NCBI RefSeq assembly: GCF_002797735.1
Contig: NZ_PGFG01000001.1
Coordinates: forward strand, 992,001-1,056,000
Source: Thermoflavifilum aggregans
GTDB taxonomy: Bacteria; Bacteroidota; Bacteroidia; Chitinophagales; Chitinophagaceae
Length of the DNA stretch: 64,000 bases
Direction of reading: 5' to 3'
The position numbers and the translations under genes were made by a program. Of this stretch, positions 45,151 to 54,556 are shown one piece after another (position 1 is the stretch's first letter; each line of letters begins with the position of its first letter). The notes under the pieces are model-generated. The model worked only from the letters and a program-made list of their open reading frames with translations. It made no database searches and was not told the DNA's origin.

Positions 45151-46159
45151 ATTCTTCCATTTCTTCTGCAAAGGGGGATAAAAGATCCCGTGCAGGTATC
45201 TGCTTTTCTTCACGCAGGTAACGTGCCAGTGTATGGGCATAGCCATGGGTAGCCCACACCTCTTCGGCTCCGGTGGCCTCTACGGCAGCCAGCAGGCCAG
45301 GCCAGTCGGCATGATCAGACAGGGCGAAAGCTGCATCGGCACCCCGTTGGCGGGCATGACCGCGGATTTGCATCCACCCGCTGCAATAAGCAGTGCTGCA
45401 GGGTTCCAGGCGATGCAACCATTGGGACTCCCGCGCTGCCGGCGGAATCAGCAGCACACTGTTCTGCAATTCCTGCCGGCGGCCGGAGGGCTGAAAAAGA
45501 TGTACCGGAGGAAATTTTTGAGATAATTCAGGATGATGCGTGATCAATGTTTCATGGATGGCGTAAATGGAAGGATGCAACCAGCAATGCAAACCTGTTT
45601 CTTTCAGCAGATACAGAAGCCGCTGGGCTTTGCCCAGGCTATAGCCAATCAGTACCGGAATTTGCTCTTGCTGGTGCACTTCCTGTATCCATGCAAGCAG
45701 TCGTTGCTGCAATATTTCCTGGGGTGCCCAGCGATAAACAGGCAATCCGAACGTGGATTCCGTTACAAACACATGGCAGCGAACGGGTTCGAAGGCGGGG
45801 GTTAGCCCATCATCCACCACTTTGTAATCGCCGGAAACTACCCACACCTGCCCCCTGAAACTTAATCTCACCTGGGCTGAGCCGATTACATGTCCGGCCG
45901 GATGCAGGCTAACCTGCACACCCCGTACAGAAACAGTTTCACCATACTGAAGGGTTTCCACCTGAATATGCTCTCCCAGCCTCTGCTTCAGCAGAGGAGC
46001 CGTATCTGCATGGCACAGATAAGACCTGTGACCGGCCCGTGCATGATCGCTATGGGCATGTGTGATGATGGCTTTATCTGCTTTGCCCCAGGGATCAATG
46101 AAAAAGTCACCCTCGGGACAATACAACCCTTGTGCTGTGAGTACCAGTAAAGGTTCCAT
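45149..46159 (-). CDS. metallo-beta-lactamase-fold exonuclease, ligase-associated type
   Basis: 336 residues from ATG 46159. Beta-CASP-like nuclease fold: the metal motif HAHSDH at 34-39, HPAGHVIGSAQV, VSGDYK and the C-terminal FALSDHADW. The overall form matches the ligase-associated DNA exonuclease group, usually next to an ATP-dependent DNA ligase and helicase. Here those partners are missing and the gene ends a guaA-led run. It begins 4 bases after the stop of the periplasmic-binding lipoprotein. Confidence 0.82.
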   Translation of the reverse strand: MEPLLVLTAQGLYCPEGDFFIDPWGKADKAIITHAHSDHARAGHRSYLCHADTAPLLKQRLGEHIQVETLQYGETVSVRGVQVSLHPAGHVIGSAQVRLSFRGQVWVVSGDYKVVDDGLTPAFEPVRCHVFVTESTFGLPVYRWAPQEILQQRLLAWIQEVHQQEQIPVLIGYSLGKAQRLLYLLKETGLHCWLHPSIYAIHETLITHHPELSQKFPPVHLFQPSGRRQELQNSVLLIPPAARESQWLHRLEPCSTAYCSGWMQIRGHARQRGADAAFALSDHADWPGLLAAVEATGAEEVWATHGYAHTLARYLREEKQIPARDLLSPFAEEMEE

Positions 46160-46163
46160 ATGC

Positions 46164-47528
46164 TTAGTCAGCAGCATTGATGCTTCCGGCCGGATAGGTC
46201 TTTCCACCATAGATTTTCATGAAGAAAATCTTTCTGTTTTCAAAATAATCTGGTATGCTGTCCGTAACCTTTTTATAAACCGGTTCAAACTGGTAAGGAA
46301 TCAGCATATTGGCTCTCGGATCGTTGATCCGGGCGTTGAAATAAATACCGTATTGAAGCATCAACCACACAAAACGATAGCCGATATCAAACCCTTTCCA
46401 TGCGTAGGGTGAAGGGTCGCGGGTCTGGTAAAGCTGCATGAACTTCTGCTGCAGATAGCGGGCAGCTGGTGATTGGGGTGATGTGACGAAAGGGGAAGAA
46501 TAAAACACTGGCAGTGCATAAAGGGTAGAGTCGGTAAACCATGCGTTGATCTGATCCCAGGTGGGCATGCCTATCATGTTGATCTGATAGCGGTCGGTCA
46601 GAGATGCTAATTTGTAGGCCATGTTCAGTGCAGCTGCCGGATTCAGCGTGGTGAAAATGCATACGTTGTTCTGGTTGGCATGGAGCTGACTGGCAATGCG
46701 GGAGGCCGACCAGCTGGTGTCGTACACAATTTGCTGCAAAGGCATCACCGCATATTGCGGATGCCTGCGGTATGCGTCCAGAAACAGCTGAGCAATGGTA
46801 TTATCATCGTTAGTAGGCTGGCTCCACAATGTCAGGTGTACGTTGTTGAAATTGGTCAGCACATACTGCAGAATCGCATTGGCATGGGCAGTAAGCGTGC
46901 TGTTTACGATGATCAGAAAGGGATTTTCGGTAATACCTGCATCATTGGGCAAGGTTGCCGAAACCAGGTTGATCTGATGTTGCTGGCTGAAAGCGCCCAG
47001 GGTCTGCAGTTCCTGGTAGCTCAGCATGCCCAGGATAAGATCGGCCTTTTGCAAAAAACTGTCCTCAACAGCTTTTGTGACTGGTAGCGAGGCCGAGCGC
47101 GTATCATATACCTTTATCACCAGGCGGGCACCCATGCCGCGTAGGCTGTCTATAGCCACCTGCACACCTTCGTAAAATTCCAATCCGGGAACAAAATAGT
47201 CCGGAAAACGGGTAAGCCAGGCATTGGCGCTGGATTCATTTTGCAGTGAATCCAGATAGAGCGGACAAAACAAGGCAATATGGTAAACGGGCTTGCGGAT
47301 CAGTTTGGCGAAAGCTGCCACATGAAAAGGTGCGGCTGCGGGTATGTTTTTTTCGGCTGTATCCGGAGTGTGTACAGCAGGCTTGGGTGCGGGCGCCGGA
47401 GCTGGTGGCGCCTGTGACAGCTGCGGAGTGCGGGTTGATGATTTAAACAAAAAACATCCGGAGCATAGCCCCAGGCATATCCATAGCAACAGGCTGGTGA
47501 TCCGGATATGTGGTGATGTCCTTCGCAT
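46164..47528 (-). CDS. periplasmic-binding-fold lipoprotein (ABC-type substrate-binding family)
   Basis: 454 residues from ATG 47528. Lipoprotein signal peptide with lipobox LCSGC (Cys25), then a Pro/Ala-rich linker (QAPPAPAPAPKPAV) and a type 1 periplasmic-binding fold resembling branched-chain amino-acid binding proteins: HIALFCPLYLDSLQNE, FYEGVQVAIDSLRGMGARL, LILGMLSYQELQTLGAFSQQ. No ABC permease or ATPase gene is nearby, so it may act alone in sensing or wall assembly rather than import. It starts one base after the guaA stop, pointing to translational coupling. Confidence 0.8.
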   Translation of the reverse strand: MRRTSPHIRITSLLLWICLGLCSGCFLFKSSTRTPQLSQAPPAPAPAPKPAVHTPDTAEKNIPAAAPFHVAAFAKLIRKPVYHIALFCPLYLDSLQNESSANAWLTRFPDYFVPGLEFYEGVQVAIDSLRGMGARLVIKVYDTRSASLPVTKAVEDSFLQKADLILGMLSYQELQTLGAFSQQHQINLVSATLPNDAGITENPFLIIVNSTLTAHANAILQYVLTNFNNVHLTLWSQPTNDDNTIAQLFLDAYRRHPQYAVMPLQQIVYDTSWSASRIASQLHANQNNVCIFTTLNPAAALNMAYKLASLTDRYQINMIGMPTWDQINAWFTDSTLYALPVFYSSPFVTSPQSPAARYLQQKFMQLYQTRDPSPYAWKGFDIGYRFVWLMLQYGIYFNARINDPRANMLIPYQFEPVYKKVTDSIPDYFENRKIFFMKIYGGKTYPAGSINAAD

Positions 47529-47529
47529 G

Positions 47530-49062
47530 TTATTCCCATTCAATGGTAGCCGGAGGTTTGGAACTGATATCGTAAACCACCCGGTTGATGCCTTTCACCC
47601 GGTTGATGATGGCATTCGATACTTCGGCCAGGAAGCTGTCGGGCAGCCGTGCCCAGTCGGCCGTCATGCCATCCCGGGAAGTCACAGCTCGGAGAGCTAC
47701 TACGTATTCGTACGTACGCTCATCGCCCATCACACCTACACTTTGCACGGGCAACAGGATGGCTCCTGCCTGCCAGACCTGGTGATAAAGCCCCTTTTCC
47801 CGAAGCTGTTCCATAAATATAGCATCAGCCTGCTGAAGCAGCAACACTTTTTCCGGAGTCACCTCGCCCAGGATACGGATCGCCAGTCCGGGTCCCGGAA
47901 AAGGATGACGGTGCAGAATGTCGGGATGCACGCCCAGGGTTTCGCCCACCCGGCGCACTTCATCCTTGAACAGCATGCGCAGGGGCTCCACCAGCTGCAG
48001 ATGCATTTTTTCGGGCAATCCGCCTACATTGTGGTGCGATTTGATGGTTACGGAAGGGCCATTTACCGAAACCGATTCAATCACATCCGGATAAATGGTG
48101 CCTTGTCCCAGGAAATGGGCCTGCGGAAAAGCTTTGGCTTCCTGCTGGAATACATCGATAAATGTTTTACCGATGCGTTTGCGTTTCTCTTCGGGGTCGG
48201 TAACACCTTTCAGCTGGCGATAAAATATATCGCTGGCATCCACGCCTTTCACATCCAAGCCCATAGCCCGATAGGCTTCCATGACCTGGTCAAATTCATG
48301 CAGGCGCAGCAGGCCATGATTCACGAATATGCCATGCAGCCGATGACCAACAGCCTGGTGGATAAGCACGGCGGCTACGGTGGAATCCACACCTCCGCTC
48401 AGCGCCATGATAACTTCATCATTGCCCACCCGTTCCCGGATATGCTTTACTGTTTCTTCGATAAACGACTCGGGTGTCCACAAGCCTTTGCAGCCGCAGA
48501 TCTGAAACAGAAAATTCCAAATCACCGTTTTCCCTTCCACGGAATGCATGACTTCCGGATGGAACTGCAGGCCATACAGCGGATGTGCCCTATGTTGTGC
48601 CCGGTAGGCAGCCACCGGAATCTGTTCTGTAGTGGCGATGGATTCAAAGCCTTCGGGTAGCTGCATGATGGTATCAGCATGGCTCATCCATACCTGCGAG
48701 CTGGGGTTCATCCCCTGCCAGAGCGGGTCCTGCACAGTAATTTGCAGGGTAGCCCGCCCATATTCCCGATGCTGGCTGCGTGCTACCGTTCCACCCCAAA
48801 GCTGTGCCATGAGCTGCGCGCCATAGCAAATGCCTAAAATAGGGCGCTGCTGTGCCCACGCCTGAACGGGCGGATGCGGGCTATCCGGATCGTTTACCGA
48901 ATAAGGGCTGCCGGAAAGAATGATGCCTTTGACAGAATCGTCCAGTTCAAGAGAGCGGGTGCAGGGCACTATTTCCGCATATACCTGGCATTCACGCACC
49001 GTGCGGGCAATGAGCTGGGTGTATTGGCTGCCGAAATCAACAATCAGAATTTTTTCCTGCAT
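47530..49062 (-). CDS. guaA: GMP synthase (glutamine-hydrolysing)
   Basis: Converts XMP to GMP with ammonia from glutamine. 510 residues. The amidotransferase domain has Cys79 (GICYGAQL) and His168/Glu170 (FHPEVMHS). The ATP pyrophosphatase domain has SGGVDS at 222-227. The C-terminal dimerisation domain holds [17 protein letters not shown] and ends with PPATIEWE. The stop is one base from the ATG of the periplasmic-binding lipoprotein downstream. guaB is not in the window. Confidence 0.97.
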   Translation of the reverse strand: MQEKILIVDFGSQYTQLIARTVRECQVYAEIVPCTRSLELDDSVKGIILSGSPYSVNDPDSPHPPVQAWAQQRPILGICYGAQLMAQLWGGTVARSQHREYGRATLQITVQDPLWQGMNPSSQVWMSHADTIMQLPEGFESIATTEQIPVAAYRAQHRAHPLYGLQFHPEVMHSVEGKTVIWNFLFQICGCKGLWTPESFIEETVKHIRERVGNDEVIMALSGGVDSTVAAVLIHQAVGHRLHGIFVNHGLLRLHEFDQVMEAYRAMGLDVKGVDASDIFYRQLKGVTDPEEKRKRIGKTFIDVFQQEAKAFPQAHFLGQGTIYPDVIESVSVNGPSVTIKSHHNVGGLPEKMHLQLVEPLRMLFKDEVRRVGETLGVHPDILHRHPFPGPGLAIRILGEVTPEKVLLLQQADAIFMEQLREKGLYHQVWQAGAILLPVQSVGVMGDERTYEYVVALRAVTSRDGMTADWARLPDSFLAEVSNAIINRVKGINRVVYDISSKPPATIEWE

Positions 49063-49142
49063 TTGGCTGCAAACCTAAGGGAAAATTGGGGAAGAAGGGA
49101 AAATGAGAGATTCAAATCCGTGATAACCACAAATGCAATCCT

Positions 49143-51296
49143 TTATTTCCACATCCACCGGATCCCGGCATAATAATTTCTGGCGGGTGCAGGGTTGTAA
49201 TAGCGACCGCCTGCGGCATTCACATCATCACCCAGGCTGTAGAGCTGGTTGAGCAGGTTATTTATACCCGCATAAATTTCAATTGGCTGCCGGTGAAAAA
49301 CCGTGTGCATGTAATGCAGGGACATATCCACCAAGTTATAGGTGCGGCTGTAGGCAGTATTGGCATCATTGAGGGGGATTGCCTGTGTGTGGTTCCACAG
49401 AAGGGAGGCACTAAAAGATGCATTCCACCGGCATTGCAATTCGTTAACCCAGGTAAAGGGGGAAACGCCGGGAATGCGATGACCCGTGTAATCATGTCCC
49501 AGAGGTGCGTAGCCCTGATAGGTGTAGCGGGTAAGCGCTAAGTTTGACATCACCGTGGTTTGGGGCAGGATGCCGGAAGTATGATTTACTAGTTGATAGG
49601 TGATGCTGGTTTCCAATCCGGGCTGGCGGGTGTGGCCGGCATTGATGAAATAATCGGCTCCGCTGCTGTCGCGTTGCTGGCTGATGCTCTGCTCCAGGTC
49701 AAACAGGTAGGCATTGATTTCCCAGCGCAGGCGTTGCCGCAGGGCATATCCTTTCCAGCCCAGTTCATAGTTGTAGCCCGATTCAGGTTTGAGTGTGGTA
49801 TTCAGGATATTGGTGGAAGGCAGCAGTTCGGACAGGGTGGGAGGCGAAAATCCCCGACTGATGTTAACATACACGGCCATCTGCTCGTGGAATAAGGTTT
49901 TGAGGATGGCCAGGCGGGGCGACCAGTTGTTTTGGAAATCTAGGTTCCAGACCTTATAGGGCTTCGGGTCATACTGGTAAAAGCTCATTGCATTCCTTTG
50001 CAGGCTGATGCCGGCTGTGACGCTCCATCCGGTTGGGAAATCCACATCAGCCTGGGCGAAAACGATGCCGCGGAGCAGGGTCTCGCGATAACGTGTTTGC
50101 AAAGTATCGGGTTTGCCATTGCTGTTTCCATAATCCACAATGCTGAAAAAACCCTGCTGCCATTCCGTACCGGCGGTGGCTGTGAGCTTGCTGTTGGATA
50201 AGTTGTGCACGTATTGCATTACCGTTCGTACGCCCATATGAGGCTCCTTGCGGTATTCCACATTGCGGAAAGTAGGGTTGGAAAGATCGGTATAGGAAAA
50301 GTACACTGCAGATCGGTTCTGCAGCTCGGTCGACAGCTGGTTTGACAGGCTGAAGCCAGCAATAAAATTTTGTTGATCAATTGCCGCATGGGCACTATCG
50401 GCTGATGGATAGGGGCCGCTGGCCGGGCGTGCCATGCGGGGATTCTGAAGCATTTCGTTCAGCGTAAGTCCACCCGGTGTCTGATAATACAGGTGGTTGT
50501 AATGGATCCACACATCAGCCTGGCGATGGGTGTTGGGTTTCCAAAGCGATTCATAGCTTGCACTGTGCTGCCAGGATGCGGTGTGATGCCGGTATCCTTC
50601 GGAGCGGAAAAAATTATAGTGGGCATATTGCAGATGGGTGGCTGATCCCCAGCTGCCCTGGGCGATTATGTGATGAGTCTGGTAGCTACCAGCTTCATAT
50701 TGAAGCTGTATGTGCTGCAGCCCCTTTTGCTCAACAGCTGGGTTGCCGGTAGCATTTGCTGCCAAAGGGCTTTGAATCAGCATGACTCCTCCGATGCCGC
50801 TGCCATATACACTCGCTGCCGGGCCTTTGATCACCTGTATCTGACCAAAATCGGCCACGTCGAGCTGGTTCAGGTAAGTATCACCACCCGGACTGGTGAG
50901 GGGGATGTCATTGTAATATATATTCACTTCCCTGACTCCAAAAGGAGCCCGAATAGAACTGCCGCGGATATTGAGCCGATAGCTCGATGGAGAACGCTGT
51001 TCCATACGAATACCGGCAACCGTGTTCATGGCGGGTAAAATACTGGCTTGGGAATACCGGGTAAGCTGTGCTGTATTCAGGACGGCTACCGGGGCGGCTT
51101 CCTGCATCCAGGGCTTTTGTGCTTCATAGGCCCTTATCACTACTTCCTGCAGCGAATGGATGGTGTCACTCGGAATGGCCGTTTGCAAAGGCAAAGGAAT
51201 GGTATCGTACATGCCAGCTGGAGGAATTGGCAGGTCCGGATCGGAAAAAGATACAACAGCACTCCACATCAGCAAAAGCGTAAAACAGGCATGCAT
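49143..51296 (-). CDS. TonB-dependent receptor
   Basis: Outer-membrane 22-stranded receptor energised by TonB. ATG 51296 gives 717 residues with signal peptide MHACFTLLLMWSAVVSFS; a TTG at 51350 would overlap the gene before by 4 bases and add a poor leader. The plug follows after a TonB-box-like stretch (LQEVVIRA): VAVLNTAQLTRYSQASILPAMNTVAGIRMEQRS is split by the usual NIRGSSIR and IYYNDIPLTSPGGDTYL motifs, then QIQVIKGPAASVYGSGIGGVM. The C-terminal barrel ends in ...YAGIRWMWK with a final aromatic residue. Substrate not evident. Confidence 0.92.
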   Translation of the reverse strand: MHACFTLLLMWSAVVSFSDPDLPIPPAGMYDTIPLPLQTAIPSDTIHSLQEVVIRAYEAQKPWMQEAAPVAVLNTAQLTRYSQASILPAMNTVAGIRMEQRSPSSYRLNIRGSSIRAPFGVREVNIYYNDIPLTSPGGDTYLNQLDVADFGQIQVIKGPAASVYGSGIGGVMLIQSPLAANATGNPAVEQKGLQHIQLQYEAGSYQTHHIIAQGSWGSATHLQYAHYNFFRSEGYRHHTASWQHSASYESLWKPNTHRQADVWIHYNHLYYQTPGGLTLNEMLQNPRMARPASGPYPSADSAHAAIDQQNFIAGFSLSNQLSTELQNRSAVYFSYTDLSNPTFRNVEYRKEPHMGVRTVMQYVHNLSNSKLTATAGTEWQQGFFSIVDYGNSNGKPDTLQTRYRETLLRGIVFAQADVDFPTGWSVTAGISLQRNAMSFYQYDPKPYKVWNLDFQNNWSPRLAILKTLFHEQMAVYVNISRGFSPPTLSELLPSTNILNTTLKPESGYNYELGWKGYALRQRLRWEINAYLFDLEQSISQQRDSSGADYFINAGHTRQPGLETSITYQLVNHTSGILPQTTVMSNLALTRYTYQGYAPLGHDYTGHRIPGVSPFTWVNELQCRWNASFSASLLWNHTQAIPLNDANTAYSRTYNLVDMSLHYMHTVFHRQPIEIYAGINNLLNQLYSLGDDVNAAGGRYYNPAPARNYYAGIRWMWK

Positions 51297-51346
51297 CTCC
51301 CGAAGTTTATGCAAGTTTAGGTTTCTTTCTTGAAAAAGCGGATGGA

Positions 51347-52315
51347 TCAATTCTGGAAGGTCCAGTTCCAGAACGCCTGGCGATGGATGGATGCTTCAGG
51401 CCATTTTCCCCATCGCAGATTATCCTGATCAGGACTCCAGGTATTGGCAACCTGCAAGGCCGCTTGGGCAATGGCATCGCAAAGCCAGTCTTTCATCGGG
51501 TCGGGCAGGGTGCTGAGCAGGCCTTCGTGGAAAGGTTGAGCCAGCCTGACGGCATAGAGCTGATTGTTTGCAACGGCCCATTCGCTTACCTGAAAATCAT
51601 ACCCGCAGAATACCTGCAGCTTCCGGGCTTTGGACGTAATTTCTTCGATGCGGGCTGCGGTGAGGGGAAAACCGGCCTGGTAGCGCTGATGGGCCGAACG
51701 ACGGGGATCATAAGGTACAAGCTGCATCTGATCACCCATCACAAAGCAGCGGAAATAGGCCTCCCAAGGCAGGCTTTGTTGCAGCATCATCACCTGGGTG
51801 CCGGTAAGCGGGTGCAGGCGATAAAAGGCTTTTTCATCCGGCAGGAAATGGATATTGCTTTCGTCGGGCATCTGGTGGGCAGGCATCATCACCGCCGGAA
51901 AACCAATGTAATCGAAAATATTCTCCCAGTCGAGCGGAAAGGCCAGGTTGCCAAAGGCCCGCTCAGAAACGGCCGGTGGCTTTTCCCACGACGGCAGAAT
52001 GGCTGTGCGGGGTGTTTCGATGTGAAGCCTGCGGGCCATCAGCAGGCCGGTCCATTCATTCAACCCGTCCCACACAAAAGGATTGTTGCATACGGCTACT
52101 CCCTGCAGGGCAGCCTGTTTCAGATACCAGCGATAAAATGGTATTTTCGGAGAAATTAGATCGATGATCACCTGGTAATCCATGGTATCCTGATCCAGCA
52201 GGTGGGAGATGAGGATATTTTCCACGGAAACATCTGCCCTGGCTTGTTGCAGCCGGTGTAGGAGCTGTTCAGTAAAATTCGTGTGTTCGCCCGACAGCAA
52301 TCCGATTTTTTTCAT
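51347..52315 (-). CDS. ATP-grasp-like protein, RimK type (uncertain)
   Basis: 322 residues, no signal peptide. The start (MKKIGLLSGEHTNFTEQLLHRLQQ) and central part suggest the ATP-grasp fold as seen in glutathione-synthase/RimK-type ligases: VEN-type strand, VCNNPFVWDGLNEWTGLLMARRL, and later DFQVSEWAV. Core catalytic motifs are weak by eye, so it may be an inactive or divergent member. It is just upstream of the TonB receptor on the same strand (end at 51347, receptor ATG at 51296), likely co-transcribed, though I cannot tie the two functionally. Confidence 0.55.
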   Translation of the reverse strand: MKKIGLLSGEHTNFTEQLLHRLQQARADVSVENILISHLLDQDTMDYQVIIDLISPKIPFYRWYLKQAALQGVAVCNNPFVWDGLNEWTGLLMARRLHIETPRTAILPSWEKPPAVSERAFGNLAFPLDWENIFDYIGFPAVMMPAHQMPDESNIHFLPDEKAFYRLHPLTGTQVMMLQQSLPWEAYFRCFVMGDQMQLVPYDPRRSAHQRYQAGFPLTAARIEEITSKARKLQVFCGYDFQVSEWAVANNQLYAVRLAQPFHEGLLSTLPDPMKDWLCDAIAQAALQVANTWSPDQDNLRWGKWPEASIHRQAFWNWTFQN

Positions 52316-52482
52316 GTTTCCTGTTTGAATGCGGTACTTACCGAATATACGGATAATTTCGGATTCCGGCTTGTCGGCACAGGCTCAACCAATCGTATTT
52401 TGCTGATTTGGGCTTAGCATGGCTTTTATGCACAGCAGCCTGAGGAAATGTTAAATTTTATGCTGAAAGGAAGAGATGCGAT

Positions 52483-53106
52483 TTATTCCGCGCTTACCCA
52501 ATCCTGCCATACGCCTTTACCCTTGCGGACGAGCCGGGGCACTTCATCCGTGCAGTCAATCACCGTAGAAGGCTCAATGCCACCCACGCCTCCATCCACC
52601 ACAATATCCACCACCTTTTTGAATTTTTCATGAATCCATTCCGGATCGGTATAATATTCCACGTATTCATCGGTGAGCGAGGTGCTCAGGATCGGATGAC
52701 CAAGCTCTTTTACAATGGTACGGGCAATCAGGTTATCGGGTACACGAATGCCGACGGTATCTTTTTTGGTCTTCAGCATTTTGGGCACCTGCTTGCTGGC
52801 AGGCAGAATAAAGGTATAAGGGCCTGGCAGGGAATTTTTAAGCAGGCGGAACAAAGGGGTATCAATCTGTCGCACATAATCGCTCAAATGACTCAGGTCG
52901 TGACAAATGAAGGAGAACTGGGCCTTTTCTACCGGGATTTGCTTGATCTGGCAGATGCGTTCCACCGCCTGATGGTTGAAAATATCGCATCCAAGGCCAT
53001 ACACGGTATCGGTAGGGTAAATAATAACACCTCCGTTTTGCAGGCATTCCACAATCTGATGCATGTGCCGAGGCGATGGGTTTTGGGGATGAACTTTCAA
53101 TAGCAT
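52483..53106 (-). CDS. L-threonylcarbamoyladenylate synthase, YciO/Sua5/YrdC family
   Basis: Nucleotide-binding beta-alpha fold that forms threonylcarbamoyl-AMP for the t6A modification of tRNAs, or a YciO relative of it. 207 residues. Features: GGVIIYPTDTVYGLGCDI near 25-42, the KQIPVEKAQFSFIC block, SLPGPYTFILPA, VGIRVPDN, and STVIDCTDEVPRLVRKGKG at the end. By the KQIPVEKAQ motif it belongs to the YciO-like branch, so activity should be taken as probable. A TAGGTTTG -7-like box lies upstream. Confidence 0.88.
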   Translation of the reverse strand: MLLKVHPQNPSPRHMHQIVECLQNGGVIIYPTDTVYGLGCDIFNHQAVERICQIKQIPVEKAQFSFICHDLSHLSDYVRQIDTPLFRLLKNSLPGPYTFILPASKQVPKMLKTKKDTVGIRVPDNLIARTIVKELGHPILSTSLTDEYVEYYTDPEWIHEKFKKVVDIVVDGGVGGIEPSTVIDCTDEVPRLVRKGKGVWQDWVSAE

Positions 53107-53132
53107 GGTTTCAAAAGGGATTTGGTTCTGAA

Positions 53133-53140
53133 CAAACCTA
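53133..53140 (-). promoter_or_regulatory. -7 promoter element for the Sua5/YciO gene
   Basis: On the minus strand this reads TAGGTTTG, an exact TAnnTTTG match 27 bases before the ATG. The nearest upstream TTTTG is about 24 nt away, a little beyond the usual spacing. Confidence 0.4.
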
Positions 53141-53268
53141 ATAAAAAAACCTGTAAATAAGCGGCAAAAGAACGAACCGATTTTTCAGAAATAGGAGGCA
53201 AATTGCTGGAGCCTTGCTATGTGCGGTCAGTACATTTTTTGAAACTTTGCATTTCAACAAGCACACCA

Positions 53269-53991
53269 ATGCCTGCCGGTTCGCGTCGTTCACTGTTGCA
53301 TCGTGTAGGGCGTTTTGTCAAACGTCTCTTTATTGTTTTGTTTGCAGCCCAGCTGGTATATATTGTGATATTGAAATGGGTACCGCCGCCAACAACGCTT
53401 ACCATGTTGCAGAACCGGATTGCAGCTTGGCGGGATAGTCAGCCATTCCGTTATCAGTGGGTGAGTTATGATCGCATTTCGCCTTACGCGAAGTTAGCCG
53501 TGATGGCTGGTGAAGACCAGTTGTTTCCGGATCATAACGGGTTTGATTTCAAATCTATTGAAAAAGCATGGAAACATAACCAACGCAGCCGGCACATTCG
53601 CGGTGCCAGCACCATCAGCCAGCAGGTAGCGCGCAACGTGTTTCTGTGGCAGGGACGCACCTGGTTGCGAAAGGGGCTGGAAGTGTATTTTACGTTTATG
53701 ATTGAAAAGATTTGGGGTAAAAAACGCATCCTTGAGATGTATTTGAATGTGGCTCAAATGGGGCCGCATCTGTTTGGTGTAGAAGCCGCTGCTGAAGCCT
53801 ATTTTCACAAACACGCATCTCAGCTGAACCGGGAAGAAGCCTCCATGATTGCAGCCGTATTGCCTAATCCGAATATTTATCTGGTTAAACCCCCGTCCCG
53901 CTTTACCCTGTGGCGCCAGCAATATTTACTGCAGCAGATGCACAATCTGGAAGGTGATGCGGATATCGAGGCGTTGATTATGAAAAAATAG
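53269..53991 (+). CDS. mtgA: monofunctional biosynthetic peptidoglycan transglycosylase
   Basis: Membrane-anchored GT51 glycosyltransferase that polymerises lipid II into glycan strands. 240 residues from ATG 53269, against 242 in E. coli. An N-terminal anchor (VKRLFIVLFAAQLVYIVIL) is followed by the catalytic core: Glu82 in MAGEDQLFPDHNGFD, GASTISQQVARN near 113-122, and KKRILEMYLNVAQMG. Earlier in-frame codons (from 53203) would lead into implausible sequence. Followed by the ATPase pseudogene. Confidence 0.93.
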   Translation: MPAGSRRSLLHRVGRFVKRLFIVLFAAQLVYIVILKWVPPPTTLTMLQNRIAAWRDSQPFRYQWVSYDRISPYAKLAVMAGEDQLFPDHNGFDFKSIEKAWKHNQRSRHIRGASTISQQVARNVFLWQGRTWLRKGLEVYFTFMIEKIWGKKRILEMYLNVAQMGPHLFGVEAAAEAYFHKHASQLNREEASMIAAVLPNPNIYLVKPPSRFTLWRQQYLLQQMHNLEGDADIEALIMKK

Positions 53992-54002
53992 TTTTATAAA
54001 CA

Positions 54003-54010
54003 TAAATTTG
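54003..54010 (+). promoter_or_regulatory. -7-like element ahead of the ATPase pseudogene
   Basis: TAAATTTG, an exact TAnnTTTG match, 43 bases before the original ATG of the decayed ATPase gene at 54053. The nearest TTG is 26 nt upstream, so no firm -33 partner is seen. Confidence 0.35.
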
Positions 54011-54052
54011 AAATACCCTCGGTTTGCTAAACTCATATCAATAACGGCCTAC

Positions 54053-54530
54053 ATGGCAACAAAAGATATTGTTTATGGTTTTAAGCGAATCAAGCTTAAA
54101 AACTGGAAAATTTTTTCTGACTTGAATTAGATTTCTCCCGACGGGTTTTAAATATTGTGGGACCACATGCATCCGGAAAATCTTATTTTTTGGATGTATT
54201 TCGATGGCTGCGCGATCTTGTAGCTGAAGGAGGAGAAGGATTTTAGGAAGCCGTTAAGCGACGCCGTGGCGTGTGTGCAATAAGAGGACTTTCAGCATGC
54301 AAGCAACCGGATATAGAGATTAATGTCTTGTAATGTCTTGGCAGGTGACACGAATAGTGAAGAAAATGTCATGTGGGAATACGAATTGGTTTTTAATCGG
54401 GATCATCGAAGTCGCCCGGTGATCAAAAAAAAACTAATCAGATATAATTTGAGTACAAAAAAGAAGAATGACTCTCTCGTCCTCTGGAAGAAGATAAACA
54501 TGATCCTGAAAAATCGCTGATCCAAAAAAG
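54053..54530 (+). pseudogene. decayed AAA-type ATPase (COG4637-like), N-terminal part
   Basis: Broken remnant of a RecF/SMC-like predicted ATPase. Successive frames spell the family N-terminus: MATKDIVYGFKRIKLKNW, a one-base loss near 54120, then LELDFSRRVLNIVGPHASGKS (Walker A around 54154-54180) and YFLDVFRWLRDLVAEGG, an in-frame TAG at 54244-54246, and EAVKRRRGVCAIRGLSACKQ. A perfect 10-bp tandem duplication at 54321-54340 shifts the frame again, after which VMWEYELVFNRDHRSRPVI follows. A further shift near 54478 gives RPLEEDKHDPEKS. Intact homologues run to about 370-450 residues; the Walker B half is absent. Confidence 0.8.
54321..54340 (+). repeat. 10-bp tandem duplication that breaks the ATPase frame
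   Basis: TAATGTCTTG at 54321-54330 is repeated exactly at 54331-54340. Removing one copy restores a continuous frame across EINVLAGDTNSEENVMWEYEL, so this is a recent inactivating slippage or duplication event. Confidence 0.85.
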
Positions 54531-54556
54531 AATTAATGAATCTGGCGAAAGAATAA

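Noticed and set aside
47344-48660. 438-codon plus-strand open frame
   Set aside because: It is antisense to guaA and the lipoprotein gene, which carry all expected family motifs; the plus frame is a shadow with no recognisable domain.
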